In this document: positions 12,210-25,085 of the stretch, piece after piece
How positions within the stretch are numbered: position 1 is the stretch's first letter
Layout of the letters: every line of letters starts with the position of its first letter
Origin: Osmia lignaria lignaria
Lineage: Eukaryota > Arthropoda > Insecta > Hymenoptera > Megachilidae
NCBI RefSeq assembly: GCF_051020975.1
Contig: NW_027478160.1
Location: 19,428,001-19,492,000, forward strand
Reading direction: 5' to 3'
Length of the DNA stretch: 64,000 bases
The notes under the pieces: generated by a model
Seen by the model: only the letters and a program-made list of their open reading frames with translations
Database searches by the model: none
What the model was told of the DNA's origin: nothing
Translations under genes and position numbers: made by a program

Positions 12210-14785
12210 TTGCAGATTTATCTCAAGGGAAGGGGCCTAACGGACATATTTCGCGATATTTCTTCTTCTTGTTGTTCTTCTTCTGCACAGCTAAGCTGGA
12301 AGTGGCATTTGCAGCTCGCAATAGTGCAGAGTTATCTCAAAGAAAGGGGCCACGGTGTTTCTGTATCTCTATTATGTTGTTGCGGCTTCGGAACTTTTAG
12401 ATATCTTGATATATCTCGAGAACAACGCATCTGATCAAAAAATATCATAGAACATAAAAAGTAGGAAACTTAATTCTCTACAACAAAGGTCTCTTAACAT
12501 TTTGCCATAGCTCGCTTGGTTTCCGAGATATTTGCAGATTTATCTCGAGGGAAGGGGCCTGACGGACATATTTCGAGATATTTCTTCTTCTTGTTGTTCT
12601 TCTTCTGCACAGCTAAGCTGGAAGTGGCATTTGCGGCTCGCACTAGTGCAGAGATATCTCAAAGAAAGGGGCCTCGGTGTTTCTGTATCTCTATTATGTT
12701 GGTGCGGCTTCGGAACTTTTAAATATCTCGATATATCTCGAAAACTACGCGTCTGATCAAAAAATATCATAGAACATAAAAAGTAGGAAACTTAATTCTC
12801 TACAAAAAAGGTCTCTTACCATTTTGCCATAGCTCGCTTCGTTTCCGAGATATGTGCAGATATATCTCAAGGGAAGGGGCCCGACGGACATATTTCGAAA
12901 TATTTCTTCTTCTTGTTGTTCTTCTTCTGCACAGCTAAGCTGGAAGTGGCATTTGCGGCACGCACTAGTGCAGAGTTATCTCAAAGAAAGGGGCCACGGT
13001 GTTTCTGTATCTCTATTATGTTGGTGCGGCTTCGGAACTTTTAAATATCTCCATATATCTCGAAAACTACGCTTCTGATCAAAAAATATCATAGAACATA
13101 AAAAGTAGGAAACATAATTCTCTACAAAAAAGGTCTCTTACCATTTTGCCATAGCTCGCTTCGTTTCCGAGATATTTGCAGATATATCTCAAGGGAAGGG
13201 GCCTGACGGACATATTTCGAGATATTTCTTCTTCTTGTTGTTCTTCTTCTGCACAGCTAAACTGGAAGTGGCATTTCCAGCTCGCAATAGTGCAGAGTTA
13301 TCTGAAAGAAAGGGGCCACGGTGTTTCTGTATCTCTATTATGTTGGTGCGGCTTCGGAACTTTTAAATATCTTGATATATCTCGAGAAATACGAATCTGA
13401 TCAAAAAATATCATACGACATAAAATGTAGGAACCTTCATTCTCTACAAAAAAGGTCTCTTAACATTTTGCCATAGCTAGCTTCGTTTTCGAGATATTTG
13501 CAGATTTATCTCAAGGGAAGGGGCCTGACGGACATATTTCGAGATATTTCTTCTTCTTGTTGTTCTTCTTCTGCACAGCTAAGCTGGAAGTGGCATTTGC
13601 AGGTCGCAATAGTGCAGAGTTATCTCAAAGAAAGGGGCCACGGTGTTTCTGTATCTCTATTATGTTGGTGCGGCTTCGGAACTTTTAAATATCTCGATAT
13701 ATCTCGAAAACTACGCTTCTGATCAAAAAATATCATAGAACATAAATTATAGGAAACATAATTCCCTGCAAAAAAGGTCTCTTAACATTTTGCCATAGCT
13801 CGTTTCGTTTCCGAGATATTTGCAGATATATCTCAAGGGAAGGGGCCTGACGGACATATTTCGAGATATTTCTTCTTCTTGTTGTTCTTCTTCTGCACAG
13901 CTAAACTGGAAGTGGCGTTTCCAGCTCGCAATAGCGCAGAGTTATCTCAAAGAAAGGGGCCACGGTGTTTCTGTATCTCTATTATGTTGGTGCGGCTTCG
14001 GAACTTTTAAATATCTTGATATATCTCGAGAACTACGCATCTGATCAAAAAATATCATAGAACATAAAAAGTAGGAAACTTAATTCTCTACAAATAAAGT
14101 CTCTTAACATTTTGCCATAGCTCGCTTCGTTTGCGAGATATTTGCAGATTTATCTCAAGGGAAGGGGCCTGACGGACATATTTCGAGATATTTCTTCTTC
14201 TTGTTGTTCTTCTTCTGCACAGCTAAGCTGGAAGTGGCATTTGCAGCTCGCAATAGTGCAGAGTTATCTCAAAGAAAGAGGCCACGGTGTTTCTGTACCT
14301 CTATTATGTTGGTGCAGCTTCGGAACTTTTAAATATCTTGATATATCTCGAGAACAGCGCATCTGATCAAAAAATATCATACAACATAAAAAGTAGAAAA
14401 CTTAATTCTCTACAAAAAAGGTCTCTTAACATTTTGCCATAGCTCGCTTCGTTTCCGAGATATTTGCAGATTTATCTCGAGGGAAGGGGCCTGCCGGACA
14501 TATTTCGAGATATTTCTTCTTCTTGTTGTTCTTCTTCTGCACAGCTAAGCTGGAAGTGGCTTTTGCGGCTAGCACTAGTGCAGAGTTATCTCAAAGAAAG
14601 GGGCCACGGTGTTTCTGTATCTCTATTATGTTGGTGCGGCTTCGGAACTTTTAAATATCTCGATATATCTCGAAAACTACGCTTCTGATCAAAAAATATC
14701 ATAGAACATAAATTGTAGGAAACATAATTCTCTACAAAAAAGGTCTCTTAAGATTTTGCCATAGCTCGTTTCGTTTCCGAGATAT
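12210..14785 (+). repeat. Eight diverged singleton monomers
   Basis: Starts are 12210, 12532, 12854, 13176, 13498, 13820, 14142 and 14464. Nearly each carries several private changes: gcctaacgg, tttcgcgat and atgttgttg (12210), ggcctcggtg (12532), gggcccgacgg, gcggcacgc and ctccatat (12854), gagaaatacgaatc and catacgacat (13176), gcaggtcgc and attccctgc (13498), ggcgtttcc and atagcgcag (13820), tttgcgag (before 14142), cctgccgg and tggctttt (14464). No clear higher-order repeat; an older, less homogenised stretch. Confidence 0.72.
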
Positions 14786-15751
14786 TTGCAGATATATCTC
14801 AAGGGAAGGGGCCTGACGGACATATTTCGAGATATTTCTTCTTCTTGTTGTTCTCCTTCTGCACAGCTAAACTGGAAGTGGCATTTCCAGCTCGCAATAG
14901 TGCAGAGTTATCTCAAAGAAAGGGGCCACGGTGTTCCTGTATCTCTATTATGTTGGTGCGGCTTCGGAACTTTTAAATATCTTGATATATCTCGAGAACC
15001 ACGCATCTGATCAAAAAATATCATAGAACATAAAAAGTAGGAAACTTAATTCTCTACAAAAAAGGTCTCTTAACATTTTGCCATAGCTCGCTTCGTTTCC
15101 GAGATATTTGCAGATTTATCTCAAGGGAAGGGGCCTGACGGACATATTTCGAGATATTTCTTCTTCTTGTTGTTCTTCTTCTGCACAGCTAAACTGGAAG
15201 TGGCATTTCCAGCTCGCAATAGTGCAGAGTTATCTCAAAGAAAGGAGCCACGGTGTTTCTGTATCTCTATTATGTTGGTGCGGCTTCGGAACTTTTAAAT
15301 ATCTTGATATATCTCGAGAACTACGCATCTGATCAAAAAATATTATAGAACATAAAAAGTAGGAAACTTAATTCTCTACAAAAAAGGTCTCTTAACATTT
15401 TGCCATAGCTCGCTTCGTTTCCGAGATATATGCAGATTTATCTCAAGGGAAGGGGCCTGACGGACATATTTCGAGATATTTCTTCTTCTTGTTGTTCTTC
15501 TTCTGCACAGCTAAGCTGGAAGTGGCATTTGCAGCTCGCAATAGTGCAGAGTTATCTCAAAGAAAGAGGCCACGGTGTTTCTGTACCTCTATTATGTTGG
15601 TGCAGCTTCGGAACTTTTAAATATCTTGATATATTTCGAGAACAGCGCATCTGATCAAAAAATATCATACAACATAAAAAGTAGAAAACTTAATTCTCTA
15701 CAAAAAAGGTCTCTTAACATTTTGCCATAGCTCGCTTCGTTTCCGAGATAT
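14786..15751 (+). repeat. Distant copy of the three monomers at 7702-8667
   Basis: Monomers 14786 (ttctccttc, gtgttcctgt, gagaaccacg), 15108 (aaaggagcc) and 15430 (tgtacctc, tatatttcgag) repeat 7702, 8024 and 8346 in order, 7084 bp (22 monomers) away. One difference noticed is tattatag for tatcatag near 15342. Confidence 0.8.
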
Positions 15752-16073
15752 ATGCAGATTTATCTCAAGGGAAGGGGCCTGACGGACATATTTCGAAATA
15801 TTTCTTCTTCTTGTTGTTCTTCTTCTGCACAGCTAAGCTGGAAGTGGCATTTGCGGCCCGAACTAGTGCAGAGTTATCTCAAAGAAAGGGGCCACGGTGT
15901 TTCTGTATCTCTATTATGTTGGTGCGGCTTCGGAACTTTTAAATATCTCGATATATCTCGAAAACTATGCTTCTGATCAAAAAATATCATAGAACATAAA
16001 TTGTAGAAAACATAATTCTCTACAAAAAAGGTCTCTTAACATTTTGCCATAGCTCGCTTCGTTTCCGAGATAT
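15752..16073 (+). repeat. Family I monomer with tttcgaaat and aaactatgc
   Basis: Carries tttcgaaatatttc, gcggcccgaactag and aaactatgcttc. The same combination is found at 26052 and 29915 inside the 11/12-monomer HOR; 307 has the first two marks but keeps aaactacgc. It is thus a mobile building block of family I. Confidence 0.8.
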
Positions 16074-17360
16074 TTGAAGATTTATCTCGAGGGAAGGGGC
16101 CTGACGGACATATTTCGAGATATTTCTTCTTCTTGTTGTTCTTCTTCTGCACAGCTAAGCTGGAAGTGTCATTTGCAGCTCGCAATAGTGCAGAGTTATC
16201 TCAAAGAAAGAGGCCACGGTGTTTCTGTACCTCTATTATGTTGGTGCAGCTTCGGAACTTTTAAATATCTTGATATATCTCGAGAACAGCGCATCTGATC
16301 AAAAAATATCATACAACATAAAAAGTAGAAAACTTAATTGTCTACAAAAAAGGTCTCTTAACATTTTGCCATAGCTCGCTTCGTTTCCGAGATATATGCA
16401 GATTTATCTCAAGGGAAGGGGCCTGACGGACATATTTCGAGATATTTCTTCTTCTTGTTGTTCTTCTTCTGCACAGCTAAGCTGGAAGTAGCATTTGCAG
16501 CTCGCAATAGTGCAGAGTTATCTCAAAGAAAGGGGCCACGGTGTTTCTGTATCTCTATTATGTTGGTGCGGCTTCGGAACTTTTAAATATCTCGATATAT
16601 CTCGAAAACTACGCTTCTGATCAAAAAATATCATAGAACATAACTTGTAGGAGACATAATTCTCTACAAAAACGGTCTCTTAACATTTTGCCATAGCTCG
16701 CTTCGTTTCCGAGATATTTGCAGATATATCTCAAGGGAAGGGGCCTGACGGACATATTTCGAGATATTTCTTCTTCTTGTTGTTCTTCTTCTGCACAGCT
16801 AAACTGGAAGTGGCATTTCCAGCTCGCAATAGTGCAGAGTTATCTGAAAGAAAGGGGCCACGGTGTTTCTGTATCTCTATTATGTTGGTGCGGCTTCGGA
16901 ACTTTTAAATATCTTGATATATCTCGAGAACTACGCATCTGATCAAAAAATATCATAGAACATAAAAAATAGGAAACTGAATTCTCTACAAAAAAGGTCT
17001 CTTAACATTTTGCCATAGCTCGCTTCGTTTCCGAGATATTTGCAGATTTATCTCGAGGGAAGGGCCTGACGGACATATTTCGAGATATTTCTTCTTCTTG
17101 TTGTTCTTCTTCTGCACAGCTAAGCTGGAAGTGGCTTTTGCGGCTAGCACTAGTGCAGAGTTATCTCAAAGAAAGGGGCCACGGTGTTTCTGTATCTCTA
17201 TTATGTTGGTGCGGCTTCGGAACTTTTAAATATCTCGATATATCTCGAAAACTACGCTTCTGATCAAAAAATATCATAGAACATAAATTGTAGGAAACAT
17301 AATTCTCTACAAAAAAGGTCTCTTAAGATTTTGCCATAGCTCGTTTCGTTTCCGAGATAT
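16074..17360 (+). repeat. Family I tetramer unit, 1287 bp (copy 2)
   Basis: Monomers 16074 (atttgaag, gtgtcattt, gagaacagcg, ttaattgtctac), 16396 (TAG), 16718 (ctaaactgg, tctgaaag, cataaaaaatagg, gaaactgaattc) and 17040 (1-bp deletion, ggcttttgcggctagc). The rare ttaattgtctac is shared with 20580 and cataaaaaatagg with 21224, 26696 and 30559, which orders the duplications. Confidence 0.8.
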
Positions 17361-18648
17361 TTGCAGATATATCTCAAGGGAAGGGGCCTGACGGACATAT
17401 TTCGAGATATTTCTTCTTCTTGTTGTTCTTCTTCTGCACAGCTAAGCTGGAAGTGGCATTTGCGGCCCGAACTAGTGCAGAGTTATCTCAAAGAAAGGGG
17501 CCACGGTGTTTCTGTATCTCTATTATGTTGGTGCGGCTTCGGAACTTTTAAATATCTCGATATATCTCGAAAACTACGCTTCTGATCAAAAAATATCATA
17601 GAACATAAATTGTAGAAAACATAATTCTCTACAAAAAAGGTCTCTTAACATTTTGCCATAGCTCGTTTCGTTTCCGAGATATTTGCAGATATATCTCAAG
17701 GGAAGGGGCCTGACGGACATATTTCGAGATATTTCTTCTTCTTGTTGTTCTTCTTCTGCACAGCTAAGCTGGAAGTGGCATTTGCGGCCCGCACTAGTGC
17801 AGAGTTATCTCAAAGAAAGGGGCCACGGTGTTTCTGTATCTCTATTATGTTGGTGCGGCTTCGGAACTTTTAAATATCTCGATATATCTCGAAAACTACG
17901 CTTCTGATCAAAAAATATCATAGAACATGAATTGTAGGAAACATAATTCTCTACAAAAAAGGTCTCTTAACATTTTGCCATAGCTCGTTTCGTTTCCGAG
18001 ATATTTGCAGATATATCTCAAGGGAAGGGGCCTGACGGACATATTTCGAGATATTTCTTCTTCTTGTTGTTCTTCTTCTGCACAGCTAAACTGGAAGTGG
18101 CATTTGCAGCTCGCAATAGTGCAGAGTTATCTCAAAGAAAGGGGCCACGGTGTTTCTGTATCTCTATTATGTTGGTGCGGCTTCGGAACTTTTAAATATC
18201 TTGATATATCTCGAGAACTACGCATCTGATCAAAAAATATCATAGAGCATAAAAAGTAGGAAACTTAATTCTCTACAAAAAAGGTCTCTTAACATTTTGC
18301 CATAGCTCGCTTCGTTTCCGAGATATATGCAGATTTATCTCAAGGGAAGGGGCCTGACGGACATATTTCGAGATATTTCTTCTTCTTGTTGTTCTTCTTC
18401 TGCACAGCTAAGCTGGAAGTAGCATTTGCAGCTCGCAATAGTGCAGAGTTATCTCAAAGAAAGGGGCCACGGTGTTTCTGTATCTCTATTATGTTGGTGC
18501 GGCTTCGGAACTTTTAAATATCTCGATATATCTCGAAAACTACGCTTCTGATCAAAAAATATCATAGAACATAACTTGTAGGAGACATAATTCTCTACAA
18601 AAACGGTCTCTTAACATTTTGCCATAGCCCGCTTCGTTTCCGAGATAT
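17361..18648 (+). repeat. Family I tetramer RPELV-RPALV-HLQ-stop, copy 1 (1288 bp)
   Basis: Monomers 17361 (gcccgaactag, gtagaaaac), 17683 (gcccgcactag, catgaattg), 18005 (ctaaactgg, gcagctcgc, catagagcat) and 18327 (gaagtagc, cataacttgtaggagac). The same four-monomer order occurs at 23798-25085, 31202-32489, 32490-33777 and, with one duplicated monomer, 27339-28948. Confidence 0.83.
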
Positions 18649-20579
18649 TTGCAGATATATCTCAAGGGAAGGGGCCTGACGGACATATTTCGAGATATTT
18701 CTTCTTCTTGTTGTTCTTCTTCTGCACAGCTAAGCTGGAAGTGTCATTTGCAGCTCGCAATAGTGCAGAGTTATCTCAAAGAAAGAGGCCACGGTGTTTC
18801 TGTACCTCTATTATGTTGGTGCAGCTTCGGAACTTTTAAATATCTTGATATATCTCGAGAACAGCGCATCTGATCAAAAAATATCATACAACATAAAAAG
18901 TAGAAAACTTAATTCTCTACAAAAAAGGTCTCTTAACATTTTGCCATAGCTCGCTTCGTTTCCGAGATATATGCAGATTTATCTCAAGGGAAGGGGCCTG
19001 ACGGACATATTTCGAGATATTTCTTCTTCTTGTTGTTCTTCTTCTGCACAGCTAAGCTGGAAGTAGCATTTGCAGCTCGCAATAGTGCAGAGTTATCTCA
19101 AAGAAAGGGGCCACGGTGTTTCTGTATCTCTATTATGTTGGTGCGGCTTCGGAACTTTTAAATATCTCGATATATCTCGAAAACTACGCTTCTGATCAAA
19201 AAATATCATAGAACATAACTTGTAGGAGACATAATTCTCTACAAAAACGGTCTCTTAACATTTTGCCATAGCTCGCTTCGTTTCCGAGATATTTGCAGAT
19301 ATATCTCAAGGGAAGGGGCCTGACGGACATATTTCGAGATATTTCTTCTTCTTGTTGTTCTTCTTCTGCACAGCTAAACTGGAAGTGGCATTTCCAGCTC
19401 GCAATAGTGCAGAGTTATCTGAAAGAAAGGGGCCACGGTGTTTCTGTATCTCTATTATGTTGGTGCGGCTTCGGAACTTTTAAATATCTTGATATATCTC
19501 GAGAACTACGCATCTGATCAAAAAATATCATAGAACATAAAAAGTAGGAAACTGAATTCTCTACAAAAAAGGTCTCTTAACATTTTGCCATAGCTCGCTT
19601 CGTTTCCGAGATATTTGCAGATTTATCTCGAGGGAAGGGCCTGACGGACATATTTCGAGATATTTCTTCTTCTTGTTGTTCTTCTTCTGCACAGCTAAGC
19701 TGGAAGTGGCTTTTGCGGCTAGCACTAGTGCAGAGTTATCTCAAAGAAAGGGGCCACGGTGTTTCTGTATCTCTATTATGTTGGTGCGGCTTCGGAACTT
19801 TTAAATATCTCGATATATCTCGAAAACTACGCTTCTGATCAAAAAATATCATAGAACATAAATTGTAGAAAACATAATTCTCTACAAAAAAGGTCTCTTA
19901 ACATTTTGCCATAGCTCGTTTCGTTTCCGAGATATTTGCAGATATATCTCAAGGGAAGGGGCCTGACGGACATATTTCGAGATATTTCTTCTTCTTGTTG
20001 TTCTTCTTCTGCACAGCTAAGCTGGAAGTGGCATTTGCGGCCCGCACTAGTGCAGAGTTATCTCAAAGAAAGGGGCCACGGTGTTTCTGTATCTCTATTA
20101 TGTTGGTGCGGCTTCGGAACTTTTAAATATCTCGATATATCTCGAAAACTACGCTTCTGATCAAAAAATATCATAGAACATGAATTGTAGGAAACATAAT
20201 TCTCTACAAAAAAGGTCTCTTAACATTTTGCCATAGCTCGTTTCGTTTCCGAGATATTTGCAGATATATCTCAAGGGAAGGGGCCTGACGGACATATTTC
20301 GAGATATTTCTTCTTCTTGTTGTTCTTCTTCTGCACAGCTAAGCTGGAAGTAGCATTTGCAGCTCGCAATAGTGCAGAGTTATCTCAAAGAAAGGGGCCA
20401 CGGTGTTTCTGTATCTCTATTATGTTGGTGCGGCTTCGGAACTTTTAAATATCTCGATATATCTCGAAAACTACGCTTCTGATCTAAAAATATCATAGAA
20501 CATAAATTGTAGGAAACATAATTCTCTACAAAAAAGGTCTCTCAAGATTTTGCCATAGCTCGTTTCGTTTCCGAGATAT
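18649..20579 (+). repeat. Family I 6-monomer HOR, copy 1 (1931 bp)
   Basis: Monomers 18649 (gtgtcattt), 18971 (TAG), 19293 (tctgaaag), 19615 (1-bp deletion), 19936 (gcccgcactag) and 20258 (TAG, gatctaaaaa, ctctcaagatttt). The next unit starts at 20580, exactly 1931 bp on (6 x 322 minus 1). Confidence 0.85.
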
Positions 20580-22510
20580 TTGCAGATATATCTCAAGGGA
20601 AGGGGCCTGACGGACATATTTCGAGATATTTCTTCTTCTTGTTGTTCTTCTGTTGCACAGCTAAGCTGGAAGTGGCATTTGCTGCCCGAACTAGTGCAGA
20701 GTTATCTCAAAGAAAGGGGCCACGGTGTTTCTGTATCTCTATTATGTTGGTGCGGCTTCGGAACTTTTAAATATCTTGATATATCTCGAGAACAGCGCAT
20801 CTGATCAAAAAATATCATACAACATAAAAAGTAGAAAACTTAATTGTCTACAAAAAAGGTCTCTTAACATTTTGCCATAGCTCGCTTCGTTTCCGAGATA
20901 TATGCAGATTTATCTCAAGGGAAGGGGCCTGACGGACATATTTCGAGATATTTCTTCTTCTTGTTGTTCTTCTTCTGCACAGCTAAGCTGGAAGTAGCAT
21001 TTGCAGCTCGCAATAGTGCAGAGTTATCTCAAAGAAAGGGGCCACGGTGTTTCTGTATCTCTATTATGTTGGTGCGGCTTCGGAACTTTTAAATATCTCG
21101 ATATATCTCGAAAACTACGCTTCTGATCAAAAAATATCATAGAACATAACTTGTAGGAGACATAATTCTCTACAAAAACGGTCTCTTAACATTTTGCCAT
21201 AGCTCGCTTCGTTTCCGAGATATTTGCAGATATATCTCAAGGGAAGGGGCCTGACGGACATATTTCGAGATATTTCTTCTTCTTGTTGTTCTTCTTCTGC
21301 ACAGCTAAACTGGAAGTGGCATTTCCAGCTCGCAATAGTGCAGAGTTATCTGAAAGAAAGGGGCCACGGTGTTTCTGTATCTCTATTATGTTGGTGCGGC
21401 TTCGGAACTTTTAAATATCTTGATATATCTCGAGAACTACGCATCTGATCAAAAAATATCATAGAACATAAAAAATAGGAAACTGAATTCTCTACAAAAA
21501 AGGTCTCTTAACATTTTGCCATAGCTCGCTTCGTTTCCGAGATATTTGCAGATTTATCTCGAGGGAAGGGCCTGACGGACATATTTCGAGATATTTCTTC
21601 TTCTTGTTGTTCTTCTTCTGCACAGCTAAGCTGGAAGTGGCTTTTGCGGCTAGCACTAGTGCAGAGTTATCTCAAAGAAAGGGGCCACGGTGTTTCTGTA
21701 TCTCTATTATGTTGGTGCGGCTTCGGAACTTTTAAATATCTCGATATATCTCGAAAACTACGCTTCTGATCAAAAAATATCATAGAACATAAATTGTAGA
21801 AAACATAATTCTCTACAAAAAAGGTCTCTTAACATTTTGCCATAGCTCGTTTCGTTTCCGAGATATTTGCAGATATATCTCAAGGGAAGGGGCCTGACGG
21901 ACATATTTCGAGATATTTCTTCTTCTTGTTGTTCTTCTTCTGCACAGCTAAGCTGGAAGTGGCATTTGCGGCCCGCACTAGTGCAGAGTTATCTCAAAGA
22001 AAGGGGCCACGGTGTTTCTGTATCTCTATTATGTTGGTGCGGCTTCGGAACTTTTAAATATCTCGATATATCTCGAAAACTACGCTTCTGATCAAAAAAT
22101 ATCATAGAACATGAATTGTAGGAAACATAATTCTCTACAAAAAAGGTCTCTTAACATTTTGCCATAGCTCGTTTCGTTTCCGAGATATTTGCAGATATAT
22201 CTCAAGGGAAGGGGCCTGACGGACATATTTCGAGATATTTCTTCTTCTTGTTGTTCTTCTTCTGCACAGCTAAGCTGGAAGTAGCATTTGCAGCTCGCAA
22301 TAGTGCAGAGTTATCTCAAAGAAAGGGGCCACGGTGTTTCTGTATCTCTATTATGTTGGTGCGGCTTCGGAACTTTTAAATATCTCGATATATCTCGAAA
22401 ACTACGCTTCTGATCTAAAAATATCATAGAACATAAATTGTAGGAAACATAATTCTCTACAAAAAAGGTCTCTCAAGATTTTGCCATAGCTCGTTTCGTT
22501 TCCGAGATAT
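20580..22510 (+). repeat. Family I 6-monomer HOR, copy 2 (1931 bp)
   Basis: Monomers 20580, 20902, 21224, 21546, 21867 and 22189 repeat the order of 18649-20579. The first monomer is a chimera: its front half is the ttctgttgcac/gctgcccgaac type and its back half (gagaacagcgcatc, catacaacat, ttaattgtctac) is the 16074 type. The recombination point lies between monomer nt 113 and 198. Confidence 0.83.
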
Positions 22511-23797
22511 TTGCAGATATATCTCAAGGGAAGGGGCCTGACGGACATATTTCGAGATATTTCTTCTTCTTGTTGTTCTTCTGCTGCACAGCTAAGCTGG
22601 AAGTGGCATTTGCTGCCCGAACTAGTGCAGAGTTATCTCAAAGAAAGGGGCCACGGTGTTTCTGTATCTCTATTATGTTGGTGCGGCTTCGGAACTTTTA
22701 AATATCTCGATATATCTCGAAAACTACGCTTCTGATCAAAAAATATCATAGAACATAAATTGTAGAAAACATAATTCTCTACAAAAAAGGTCTCTTAACA
22801 TTTTGCCATAGCTCGCTTCGTTTCCGAGATATTTGCAGATTTATCTCAAGGGAAGGGGCCTGACGGACATATTTCGAGATATTTCTTCTTCTTGTTGTTC
22901 TTCTTCTGCACAGCTAAGCTGGAAGTGGCATTTGCGGCTCGCACTAGTGCAGAGTTATCTCAAAGAAAGGGGCCACGGTGTTTCTGTATCTCTATTATGT
23001 TGGTGCGGCTTCGGAACTTTTAAATATCTCGATATATCTCGAAAACTACGCTTCTGATCAAAAAATATCATAGAACATGAATTGTAGGAAACATAATTCT
23101 CTACAAAAAAGGTCTCTTAACATTTTGCCATAGCTCGTTTCGTTTCCGAGATATTTGCAGATATATCTCAAGGGAAGGGGCCTGACGGACATATTTCGAG
23201 ATATTTCTTCTTCTTGTTGTTCTTCTTCTGCACAGCTAAACTGGAAGTGGCATTTGCAGCTCGCAATAGTGCAGAGTTATCTCAAAGAAAGGGGCCACGG
23301 TGTTTCTGTATCTCTATTATGTTGGTGCGGCTTCGGAACTTTTAAATATCTTGATATATCTCGAGAACTACGCATCTGATCAAAAAATATCAATGAGCAT
23401 AAAAAGTAGGAAACTGAATTCTCTACAAAAAAGGTCTCTTAACATTTTGCCATAGCTCGCTTCGTTTCCGAGATATTTGCAGATTTATCTCGAGGGAAGG
23501 GCCTGACGGACATATTTCGAGATATTTCTTCTTCTTGTTGTTCTTCTTCTGCACAGCTAAGCTGGAAGTGGCTTTTGCGGCTAGCACTAGTGCAGAGTTA
23601 TCTCAAAGAAAGGGGCCACGGTGTTTCTGTATCTCTATTATGTTGGTGCGGCTTCGGAACTTTTAAATATCTCGATATATCTCGAAAACTACGCTTCTGA
23701 TCAAAAAATATCATAGAACATAAATTGTAGGAAACATAATTCTCTACAAAAAAGGTCTCTTAAGATTTTGCCATAGCTCGTTTCGTTTCCGAGATAT
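22511..23797 (+). repeat. Transition block between the 6-mer and 11/12-mer HORs
   Basis: Monomers 22511 (ttctgctgcac, gctgcccgaac), 22833 (gcggctcgcactag, catgaattg), 23155 (ctaaactgg front; caatgagcat and gaaactgaattc back) and 23477 (1-bp deletion, ggcttttgcggctagc). 23155 looks chimeric between the 18005/25730 group and the gaaactgaattc group that normally precedes deletion monomers. Confidence 0.78.
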
Positions 23798-25085
23798 TTG
23801 CAGATATATCTCAAGGGAAGGGGCCTGACGGACATATTTCGAGATATTTCTTCTTCTTGTTGTTCTTCTTCTGCACAGCTAAGCTGGAAGTGGCATTTGC
23901 GGCCCGAACTAGTGCAGAGTTATCTCAAAGAAAGGGGCCACGGTGTTTCTGTATCTCTATTATGTTGGTGCGGCTTCGGAACTTTTAAATATCTCGATAT
24001 ATCTCGAAAACTACGCTTCTGATCAAAAAATATCATAGAACATAAATTGTAGAAAACATAATTCTCTACAAAAAAGGTCTCTTAACATTTTGCCATAGCT
24101 CGTTTCGTTTCCGAGATATTTGCAGATATATCTCAAGGGAAGGGGCCTGACGGACATATTTCGAGATATTTCTTCTTCTTGTTGTTCTTCTTCTGCACAG
24201 CTAAGCTGGAAGTGGCATTTGCGGCCCGCACTAGTGCAGAGTTATCTCAAAGAAAGGGGCCACGGTGTTTCTGTATCTCTATTATGTTGGTGCGGCTTCG
24301 GAACTTTTAAATATCTCGATATATCTCGAAAACTACGCTTCTGATCAAAAAATATCATAGAACATGAATTGTAGGAAACATAATTCTCTACAAAAAAGGT
24401 CTCTTAACATTTTGCCATAGCTCGTTTCGTTTCCGAGATATTTGCAGATATATCTCAAGGGAAGGGGCCTGACGGACATATTTCGAGATATTTCTTCTTC
24501 TTGTTGTTCTTCTTCTGCACAGCTAAACTGGAAGTGGCATTTGCAGCTCGCAATAGTGCAGAGTTATCTCAAAGAAAGGGGCCACGGTGTTTCTGTATCT
24601 CTATTATGTTGGTGCGGCTTCGGAACTTTTAAATATCTTGATATATCTCGAGAACTACGCATCTGATCAAAAAATATCATAGAGCATAAAAAGTAGGAAA
24701 CTTAATTCTCTACAAAAAAGGTCTCTTAACATTTTGCCATAGCTCGCTTCGTTTCCGAGATATATGCAGATTTATCTCAAGGGAAGGGGCCTGACGGACA
24801 TATTTCGAGATATTTCTTCTTCTTGTTGTTCTTCTTCTGCACAGCTAAGCTGGAAGTAGCATTTGCAGCTCGCAATAGTGCAGAGTTATCTCAAAGAAAG
24901 GGGCCACGGTGTTTCTGTATCTCTATTATGTTGGTGCGGCTTCGGAACTTTTAAATATCTCGATATATCTCGAAAACTACGCTTCTGATCAAAAAATATC
25001 ATAGAACATAACTTGTAGGAGACATAATTCTCTACAAAAACGGTCTCTTAACATTTTGCCATAGCTCGCTTCGTTTCCGAGATAT
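23798..25085 (+). repeat. Family I tetramer RPELV-RPALV-HLQ-stop, copy 2
   Basis: Monomers 23798, 24120, 24442 and 24764 with the same marks as 17361-18648. Together with 23477 this equals the last part of the 11/12-monomer unit that follows, so it is the truncated left end of that HOR array. Confidence 0.83.
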
